Below, one piece after another: positions 1 to 4,941 of a stretch of DNA of 11,419 nucleotides (position 1 is the first letter of the stretch; each line of letters opens with the position of its first letter). Position numbers and translations under genes: made by a program. This stretch comes from JAJRRA01 sp048636595 (GTDB taxonomy: Bacteria > Pseudomonadota > Gammaproteobacteria > Xanthomonadales > SZUA-36), in contig JAIVWI010000093.1 of the NCBI GenBank assembly GCA_048636595.1, positions 1 to 11,419 on the forward strand, in the 5' to 3' direction. The notes beneath the pieces are model-generated. The model did no database searches and was not told where the DNA came from. It saw nothing but the letters and a program-made list of their open reading frames with translations.

Positions 1-2
1 AA

Positions 3-305
3 ACCAATCTTTTCAAATACGGAATAAGCGCCGCCATCGTGGCGCTCACCATACTGGCGGCAGCGCCAACCCTTGCGAATGACGAACAGGCCAGGCTGGA
101 TGCCGCCTGCGAGGCCGCCCGGCAAGAGAAGCTGGCGCCCCTGCGCGCCGGGTTCATCGATGAGTGCGTTGAGAAAAAGCAACGCCCCGACCGCGCTGCC
201 TGTGAGCGGTTTTATGCGGACTTTGGCAACCAGTCCGGTAACCGGGCGCCCCTGTTCTACGATCTGCCAGAATGTGTGGAAGCATTTGAATTCAGGCGAA
301 AATAG
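3..305 (+). CDS. Small exported four-cysteine protein of unknown function, 5' end outside the window
   Basis: The reading frame is open from the window edge to a TAG at 303-305, giving about 100 visible residues. I see no start codon with a ribosome site inside the window. The GTG at 39 lies in the middle of what reads as a signal peptide: a lysine and tyrosine, then a hydrophobic run (AAIVALTILAAA), then a likely signal peptidase site after PTLAN or nearby. The true start is therefore probably just upstream of base 1. The mature part is about 75 residues, charged and mostly helical in character. Counted from the GTG codon, its four cysteines are at residues 24, 43, 55 and 79, which suggests two disulfides in the periplasm. 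I do not recognise the family and assign no function. The next gene starts within a few bases, so the two are probably co-transcribed. Confidence 0.6.
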   Translation, partial: TNLFKYGISAAIVALTILAAAPTLANDEQARLDAACEAARQEKLAPLRAGFIDECVEKKQRPDRAACERFYADFGNQSGNRAPLFYDLPECVEAFEFRRK

Positions 306-309
306 CGCC

Positions 310-1020
310 TTGAACACCATCCTGATTGAGCGCCGCTTTTGTGGACCACCCGAATCCGGCCACGGTGGTTATGTGGCGGGGTACCTGGCTGAGAATATTG
401 ACGGGCCCGCGCGGGTCCGGCTCCTGAAGCCGCCACCCCTGGAAACACCCATGGAGGTCGTCAAAACCGATGAAGGAGTGGACCTCCTTTATCAGGGTGA
501 AGTGTACGCAAGGGCCTGGCCCAGTGATTTCGAGGCGGATGCGCCGGCAGCCCCTTCACTGGACGAAGCCCGCGCCATGAGCAGGAACTTCGGTGGTTTT
601 CACGGCCACGCTTTCCCAACCTGTTTTGGTTGCGGCCCGGACCGGGACGAGGGTAACGGCATGAGAATTTTTGCCGGTTCTGCATCGGATTCAAACCTGG
701 TTGCCGCGCCCTGGAAACCCGATCGATCTCTTGGTGACGAGGACGGCCGGGTATTTCCCCGCTTCATCTGGTCGGCCCTGGATTGTGCCGGCGCCTGGTC
801 ATTCATGCCTTCAACCGGAACCCCGGCACTGCTGGGGGAATTCTCGGTACGTATTGATAGCCCGGCCTACACCACCGGCGAATACATCGTCGTTGGCTGG
901 GAAATCAAGCGGGATGGCCGCAAACACCTGACCGGTACGGCCATCTATACCGTTGAGGGTGAGCTCCTCGCCGTCTCCCGGGCCACCTGGTTCGATATCG
1001 ACCTGGAGTATCTTCGCTAG
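310..1020 (+). CDS. Hotdog-fold thioesterase-like protein (probable double hotdog)
   Basis: The call rests on remembered family patterns. The N-terminal part has a GPPESGHGGYVAG stretch (residues 12-24) followed by a PPPLETPMEV segment. The second half opens with HAFPTCFGCGPDR (100-112), then G-GMRIFAG and VAAPW, and ends in beta-rich sequence (GEFSVRIDSP, TGTAIYTVEGELLAVSRATWF). This pattern is typical of uncharacterised thioesterase-superfamily proteins that appear to hold two hotdog domains. Proteins of this fold usually act on acyl-CoA or acyl-ACP, but I cannot see a defined catalytic residue or substrate. The start is uncertain: TTG at 310 (236 residues), with a weak AGGCGA upstream, fits the beginning of the conserved region. 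TTG at 286, overlapping the previous gene, is the alternative. The long frame further upstream is a shadow of the preceding gene. It lies 4 bp after the preceding stop, which suggests an operon. Confidence 0.65.
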   Translation: MNTILIERRFCGPPESGHGGYVAGYLAENIDGPARVRLLKPPPLETPMEVVKTDEGVDLLYQGEVYARAWPSDFEADAPAAPSLDEARAMSRNFGGFHGHAFPTCFGCGPDRDEGNGMRIFAGSASDSNLVAAPWKPDRSLGDEDGRVFPRFIWSALDCAGAWSFMPSTGTPALLGEFSVRIDSPAYTTGEYIVVGWEIKRDGRKHLTGTAIYTVEGELLAVSRATWFDIDLEYLR

Positions 1021-1031
1021 CCGTGCCAGGG

Positions 1032-1137
1032 GGAGAGATCGGCTGGCTGTTTGCAGGACAATCGGGCTGTCGGGAACAGCCGATTAGCGCACAGGGATGT
1101 CTTGAGCGTGTCCTGCAAACAGCCAGCCGATCTCTCC
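1032..1137. repeat. 106-bp palindromic element with perfect 29-bp arms and a nested hairpin
   Basis: Bases 1032-1060 (beginning GGAGAGATCGG, ending GCAGGACA) are exactly the reverse complement of 1109-1137. The 48-nt centre holds its own hairpin: ATCGGGCTGT (1061-1070) pairs with ACAGCCGAT (1076-1084), with one bulged G and a CGGGA loop. The inner stem echoes the outer arm (ATCGGCTGGCTGT), so the element may have grown by duplication. It fills the gap between two convergent genes and could act as a two-way transcription stop, although neither side has a strong T run. The size and architecture also fit a non-coding dispersed repeat of the REP/MITE type. I see no second copy in the window and no clear target-site duplication. 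Confidence 0.85.
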
Positions 1138-1184
1138 TTGAGTTGCCGATTACCGAAATCATGCGCAATACACGCAATATGCGG

Positions 1185-1871
1185 CTAGTTGCCTGCATAG
1201 CGGTAGCCCAGTCCGTACACCGATTCAACCAGGTCTTTACCGGCACCAGCGTCGGTGAGTTTTTTACGCAGGTTCTTGATGTGAGTATCAACGGCACGGT
1301 CGCTGACTATCCGGTAATCCGGGTACATTTCATTCATCAGTTGATCGCGGGAGAATACGCGGCCCGATTGGCTGGTCAGGGTCTTGAGCAGGGAAAACTC
1401 CACCGGGGTCAGCCGCAGCTTTTTACCATCCAGCTCGGCGCTGTGCATTGCATCGTCCATCTTCAGGCCATCGACCCGCCCTGCTCCCGCAATGGGCACT
1501 GAGCGCCTCAGGACAGCCTTGACGCGGGCGACTACCTCACGTGGGGAAAAGGGTTTACAGATGTAGTCGTCCGCTCCAAGTTCCAGCCCCAGCAAGCGAT
1601 CAATCTCTTCCACGCGAGCTGTGATCATGATGATCGGCACTGCACTTTGCGCCCGCACCTGCTTGCATACCTCGATACCGTCCATACCGGGCAGCATCAG
1701 ATCCAGCAATATCAGATCGGGAGAATGGCTTTGAACCCACTCCAACACCTCATCGCCCCGGGAAAGATGAGAGGTGCTGAAACCGCCTTGCTTGTGCAGA
1801 TAATCTGCCAACAGAGCGGCAATCTTGGGTTCATCCTCAACGATCAGGATATGCAGGTCAGAAAAATCCAT
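1185..1871 (-). CDS. baeR: OmpR-family response regulator, BaeR type
   Basis: This 228-residue cytoplasmic transcription factor is the output half of the two-component system with the adjacent kinase. The receiver domain (about 6-125) shows the acidic pocket E12-D13, phosphoacceptor D57 in ILLDLMLPG, T84 in MITA, and K106 in DDYICKPFSP. The stretch RVEEIDRLLGLELGADDYICKPFSPREVVARVK is, as I remember it, nearly the same in E. coli BaeR. The winged-helix DNA-binding domain spans about 130-226, with a recognition helix around DRAVDTHIKNLRKKL (191-205) and the usual VYGLGYRY wing. The start is an ATG 2 bp after the kinase stop, so translation is probably coupled; the ribosome site is weak. In E. 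coli, BaeR activates spy and RND efflux genes, and both kinds of gene lie nearby here. An OmpR-family regulator with another specificity is less likely. Confidence 0.9.
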   Translation of the reverse strand: MDFSDLHILIVEDEPKIAALLADYLHKQGGFSTSHLSRGDEVLEWVQSHSPDLILLDLMLPGMDGIEVCKQVRAQSAVPIIMITARVEEIDRLLGLELGADDYICKPFSPREVVARVKAVLRRSVPIAGAGRVDGLKMDDAMHSAELDGKKLRLTPVEFSLLKTLTSQSGRVFSRDQLMNEMYPDYRIVSDRAVDTHIKNLRKKLTDAGAGKDLVESVYGLGYRYAGN

Positions 1872-1873
1872 GG

Positions 1874-3289
1874 CTAACCCGGTAGTTCAACGTGTATACG
1901 CAAGCCGCCCATGCTGCTGGTTTCGGCCCGGATGCTTCCCTGGTGTGCCTCAACAATGTTACGACAGATCGCGAGCCCCAGCCCGCTGCCACCGGTCGAA
2001 CGGGAACGGCTCCCTTCGACCCGGTAGAAGCGCTCGAAAAGCTGATCCAGCTGTTCAGTCTCGAGTCCCGGACCGGAATCATCCAGGTCCAGCACGACCA
2101 TTTGATCCTTTTCGGCCAGCGACAGGCTCACCCGTCCGCCTTCCTCGACATAGCGGCAACAGTTTTCCAGCAGGTTGTGCAGGAGCTGTTTCAATCGTTG
2201 CGGATCGGCATTGAGCAGTATTCCCTCTGGAGCGTGCAGCTGCAATTCGATCCCCCTTTCGGTCAGCCGGCTACGGAAAGCCTCACCGGACTGCTGCGTG
2301 AGCACGCTGAAATTGATTGGTTCCATTTGCAGGTTAAGTGCTCCGGCATCTGACAAGGCCAGCGTTTGCAGATCATCAACCAGGTGCGCCAGGTGCTCAG
2401 CCTCTTCACGCAGCGATGCGGTCGTTTTTTCATTGACGGGACGGACACCGTCCACCAGGGCCTCAATTTCCCCCTTGAGTATGGCGACGGGCGTACGTAG
2501 TTCATGGGCGATATCAGCCATCCAGCGCCGGCGCGCAGTACGGTTTTTCTCCAGCGTTTCCGCCAACCGGTTGACATCCGCACCCAGGGCGCCAATTTCA
2601 TCCCGGGTCCTGACTTCGGCCCGTACCCCGTATTCACCTCGCGTAAGCGCCGCTACTTCACCAGCCAAATCCCGTAACGGGTGGCTGATGTGCCGCGCCA
2701 GCAGAAAGCCAATAACCCCAGCCAGCAACAGCGCAACCACGAGTGATGCCGCCAACATGCGGGCCTGGTTACGCAGGAATCGTTGCGCCGTCCACGGCAG
2801 CTCTGCCCGAAGAGGCACAAACCCAATCCAGCCAACCACTTCTCCTGCGACCTCCACGGCTTCCAACCGGTACTGCCCTTTTTCTGATGTGATCGCCCCA
2901 ACCACATGGGATTTCTGGCTATCGAGCAGAAAAAGCCGCTTCAGGAACTGGAGCCGTTCAGGAAAAGGCGGGCGGTTTTCATTATGCCGCGGGGGTCCGC
3001 GGGGCGGAGCTTTGGAGCCATCTTCAACCATTTCCGGATGAGGCCGGGTTAAACGCAATTGCCGGTTCCAGTGTAAGGGATGGTCCTTTAGAAACCCCCA
3101 TCCTCCTTCTTGCTGGTAAAGCTCCGCCAGTTCCGGTGCGATTCTTTGCAGTTGAACCGCTTCCTGGTTTTCAATGTAGTTCACCAAACCCCGCTGCAAA
3201 CTGACCCGTGTAATCAGAAAGACAACGATCAGCGCGACCGTCACACTGATCACCATTGCAAGCAGAATTTTTGCCAGCAGTCCTCTCAT
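1874..3289 (-). CDS. baeS: Envelope-stress sensor histidine kinase, BaeS type
   Basis: This 471-residue inner-membrane kinase is close in length to E. coli BaeS. TM1 is about residues 8-27, the periplasmic sensor about 28-175, TM2 about 177-198, and the HAMP linker about 199-250. The phosphoacceptor is H262 in MADIAHELRTPVAILKGEIEA. ATP-binding boxes are visible: N-box around N372/N376 (HNLLENCCRY), G1 DDSGPGL (403-409), F-box FERFYR (418-423), and G2 GGSGLGLAI (433-441). The spacing of the region after the H-box (LVDDLQTLALSDAGAL) matches BaeS as I recall it. The start at ATG 3289 is preceded by AGGATAGG and opens on the first membrane segment; longer in-frame extensions have no support. The sensor domain carries an unusual proline- and arginine-rich stretch (residues 91-112). 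It is transcribed with baeR and diverges from the spy-like gene. Confidence 0.9.
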   Translation of the reverse strand: MRGLLAKILLAMVISVTVALIVVFLITRVSLQRGLVNYIENQEAVQLQRIAPELAELYQQEGGWGFLKDHPLHWNRQLRLTRPHPEMVEDGSKAPPRGPPRHNENRPPFPERLQFLKRLFLLDSQKSHVVGAITSEKGQYRLEAVEVAGEVVGWIGFVPLRAELPWTAQRFLRNQARMLAASLVVALLLAGVIGFLLARHISHPLRDLAGEVAALTRGEYGVRAEVRTRDEIGALGADVNRLAETLEKNRTARRRWMADIAHELRTPVAILKGEIEALVDGVRPVNEKTTASLREEAEHLAHLVDDLQTLALSDAGALNLQMEPINFSVLTQQSGEAFRSRLTERGIELQLHAPEGILLNADPQRLKQLLHNLLENCCRYVEEGGRVSLSLAEKDQMVVLDLDDSGPGLETEQLDQLFERFYRVEGSRSRSTGGSGLGLAICRNIVEAHQGSIRAETSSMGGLRIHVELPG

Positions 3290-3308
3290 ACGCCTATCCT
3301 GCACCCAG

Positions 3309-3333
3309 TTGAACCGGGGGTTCAAGTGAACCC
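3309..3333. promoter_or_regulatory. Two overlapping palindromes in the baeS leader / divergent control region
   Basis: TTGAACC (3309-3315) and GGTTCAA (3319-3325) are perfect inverted arms separated by GGG. The right arm is reused: GGGTTCA (3318-3324) is complementary to TGAACCC (3327-3333) across AG. The result is three half-sites of which the middle can pair with either neighbour. As DNA this could be an operator for a dimeric regulator. As baeS leader RNA it would form two mutually exclusive hairpins just upstream of the baeS ribosome site. Which of these applies, if either, cannot be told from sequence. Confidence 0.5.
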
Positions 3334-3346
3334 GTGAATTGTTCTT

Positions 3347-3364
3347 ATTTTCTCCACAATTCCT
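3347..3364 (+). promoter_or_regulatory. Candidate BaeR-binding box upstream of the spy-like gene
   Basis: The sequence ATTTTCTCCACAATTCCT matches 13 of 18 positions of the E. coli BaeR box as I remember it (TTTTTCTCCATDATTGGC). This includes an unbroken TTTTCTCCA core at 3348-3356 and ATT at 3359-3361. It lies in the divergent region between baeS and the spy-like gene, about 90 bp before the latter's start codon, where a BaeR activator site would be expected. I could not assign a convincing -35/-10 pair for either direction. Confidence 0.5.
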
Positions 3365-3441
3365 TTGAATATGGATTCCAGAATATGCCCCAGGAACCAG
3401 AGAACCTGTGCGGTAGATTGTTCGAAGACCGCGCTTCACAC

Positions 3442-3448
3442 AAGGAGG
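3442..3448 (+). promoter_or_regulatory. Strong ribosome binding site fixing the start of the spy-like gene
   Basis: AAGGAGG lies 5 bases before the ATG at 3454. It decides the start at the residue that begins the signal peptide and excludes the in-frame extension that reaches back to 3334 through the control region. Confidence 0.85.
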
Positions 3449-3453
3449 ATGTA

Positions 3454-3882
3454 ATGCAACATTCAAATAGCAAAAGATTGGTCCTGACCCTGATGATCGC
3501 GCTGTTACCGGCGAGCCTGCTGCAAGCACAAAGCAATCAGGCCTGGCAACAAGGCCCACCGGATGCAGAAACCCGTGTAGCCCACTTAACATCGGCCCTG
3601 GATCTCAGCGATCAGCAGTCTGCCGACTTACTGGACTTTTTTCAGACCATGGATCAGGAGCGCCGCGACCTGCGTGAGCAGATGATTCAGGAGATGGCGC
3701 CTCAAATTTGCGCGCATCGCGCGGATACAGAGGCTGAGCTCGCAAGAATTCTCAACCGGGAACAGTTGGGGTTAATGGAAGAAATGAAAGCTGACCGCCA
3801 ACAGCGCGGCCGGGGTAACCGCCAGAACCGCAACACCGGCAGGGACTGGCAGGGCATGCCAGATATTGATTGTTCTAATTAA
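3454..3882 (+). CDS. Spy/CpxP-like periplasmic protein
   Basis: This 142-residue protein has a clear signal peptide: a basic start (MQHSNSKR), a hydrophobic core (LVLTLMIALLPASLL), and probable cleavage after LQA near residue 25. The mature part is helical and carries two LTxxQ-like motifs typical of the Spy/CpxP family, LSDQQ (51-55) and LNREQ (100-104), each at the head of an amphipathic helix. The tail (about 116-134) is rich in Arg, Gln and Asn and looks disordered. Two cysteines remain, C86 and C140, which could form a disulfide in the periplasm. Family members are ATP-independent periplasmic chaperones (Spy) or regulators of envelope-stress sensors (CpxP). Divergence from baeS and the BaeR-like box upstream support a Spy-like role under BaeR control. 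The exact role is inference: the motifs are variants and the protein is shorter than E. coli Spy (about 161 residues). Confidence 0.8.
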   Translation: MQHSNSKRLVLTLMIALLPASLLQAQSNQAWQQGPPDAETRVAHLTSALDLSDQQSADLLDFFQTMDQERRDLREQMIQEMAPQICAHRADTEAELARILNREQLGLMEEMKADRQQRGRGNRQNRNTGRDWQGMPDIDCSN

Positions 3883-3906
3883 AATATTTCTTTAAGGCAA
3901 CACCAG

Positions 3907-3940
3907 CGGTCCCGTCTTCCCCGGCGGGACCGTAATTTTA
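3907..3940 (+). terminator. Rho-independent terminator after the spy-like gene, in a convergent gap
   Basis: CGGTCCCG (3907-3914) and CGGGACCG (3925-3932) form a perfect 8-bp GC-rich stem with a 10-nt loop, followed by TAATTTTA on the plus strand. It starts 25 bp after the spy-like stop. Its tail overlaps the cmoB stop codon. The stem could also help end the opposite transcript, but the minus-strand side has no direct T run. Confidence 0.75.
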
Positions 3941-4897
3941 CTTCACGGCAATAATCACAGCCCTTATCGGCGCTGGGTGACCCTCGACGGTTTTGGTGGA
4001 ATTTTCCGGGTCCAGTGATTCAGCCAGTGATTCAAACTGCATCCACGTCGTGCTGCGTTGTTCCTCGATTGTCGTGCCTGTCGTATCCACCAGGTCAATT
4101 TTCCTGAACCCGGCCTTTCGAACCCAATCCTGCAGCAAGCCTGTCCCCGGCACCGCCCAGACATTTCTCATGCGCGCATAGCGTTCCTGCGGCACCAGGA
4201 TGTCCTGCCGCCGCTCCTGGGGCAGCACCAGGGTCTCCAGTACCATGGTCCCGCCCGGACGAAGCAGGGAATGGATTCTCTTGAGGTGATGAGAAGGGTC
4301 TTTGCGATGATAGAGCACGCCCATTGAAAACACCGTATCAAACGCGACCGGATCGGCAGGCAGATCCTCGATACCCAGGGGCAGAACGTAATTGGCGATA
4401 TCACCCGAGAAATGCCGGCAGGCCAGCCATTGCATGACGAACAGCAGCATTGGATCTATACCAACGACCAGCGCCGCGCCCGCACCCAGCATGCGCAGGC
4501 CGAAATAACCATTGCCGCAGCCAATATCCAGCACACGATGCCCCGTAAGCTCTATGTGTGGCTCGACTCGCTCCCATTTCCAATCCGAGCGCCACTCGGT
4601 TTCGATCAGGAGCCCCCCCAGGCGCAGGGGGCCTTTGCGCCATGGGTGCAATTCCATCAGGGTTTCGCGTAGTTTCTGTGGCTCTTCAACCCTTCCCCCC
4701 AGAGCCGGTATCCCGCTGCCGAGACTGGCTTCGACCGGTACAGCAGGCAGTTGCTGCAATGCGCCCAGCCAGCGTGGCAAGTCCCCGTGGGGGTTCGTGG
4801 CAAGCCTCTTTTGTGCCAGTTTACAGACTGAATTCACCCAGGCCTGGCCCGGCCAACGGTCCATTAATGTCCCAAAAGGGTCAAATCCTGTAGACAT
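3938..4897 (-). CDS. cmoB: tRNA U34 carboxymethyltransferase CmoB
   Basis: CmoB transfers the carboxymethyl group of carboxy-SAM to 5-hydroxyuridine at position 34 of tRNA, giving cmo5U, which widens wobble decoding. The product has 319 residues against 323 in E. coli. Conserved landmarks are HPWRKGP (84-90), TEWRSDWKWERV (100-111), the Rossmann glycine motif VLDIGCGNGYFG (122-133), VGIDP (145-149), FSMGVLYHR (190-198), VPQERYARMRNV (235-246) and SKTVEGHPAPIRAV-like tail residues (here STKTVEG, then R312). From memory of the E. coli enzyme, the carboxy-SAM and tRNA contacts K91, W105, K110, M196, Y200 and R315 correspond to K88, W102, K107, M192, Y196 and R312, so all appear kept. The start ATG has no clear ribosome site, but the length fits. 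CmoA, which makes carboxy-SAM, is not in the window. The RND gene ends 44 bp upstream on the same strand. Confidence 0.97.
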   Translation of the reverse strand: MSTGFDPFGTLMDRWPGQAWVNSVCKLAQKRLATNPHGDLPRWLGALQQLPAVPVEASLGSGIPALGGRVEEPQKLRETLMELHPWRKGPLRLGGLLIETEWRSDWKWERVEPHIELTGHRVLDIGCGNGYFGLRMLGAGAALVVGIDPMLLFVMQWLACRHFSGDIANYVLPLGIEDLPADPVAFDTVFSMGVLYHRKDPSHHLKRIHSLLRPGGTMVLETLVLPQERRQDILVPQERYARMRNVWAVPGTGLLQDWVRKAGFRKIDLVDTTGTTIEEQRSTTWMQFESLAESLDPENSTKTVEGHPAPIRAVIIAVK

Positions 4898-4941
4898 ATG
4901 TGGTCATCGCAGCCGGTCGCTTGAATGGTGGGTTGCCCTAA

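Noticed and set aside
73..309. Upstream extension of the hotdog protein to give 315 residues from base 73
   Set aside because: The extra 79 residues overlap the signal-peptide protein in another frame and read as low-quality Arg/Pro/Ser-rich sequence. The conserved region begins just after 310.
3414..3419. TAGATT as a -10 element for the spy-like gene
   Set aside because: Only four of six positions match and no -35 lies at 16-18 bases. An activator-dependent promoter is possible, but the call would be a guess.
3290..3592. Long N-terminal extension of BaeS into the divergent region
   Set aside because: It would run through the control region and the start of the spy-like gene on the other strand. 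It lacks a ribosome site and would place about 100 atypical residues before TM1, whereas ATG 3289 has AGGATAGG and gives the normal family length.
4898..4941. Terminator or promoter between the RND gene and cmoB
   Set aside because: The 44-bp gap shows no hairpin with a T run and no recognisable -35/-10 pair, so nothing was annotated there.
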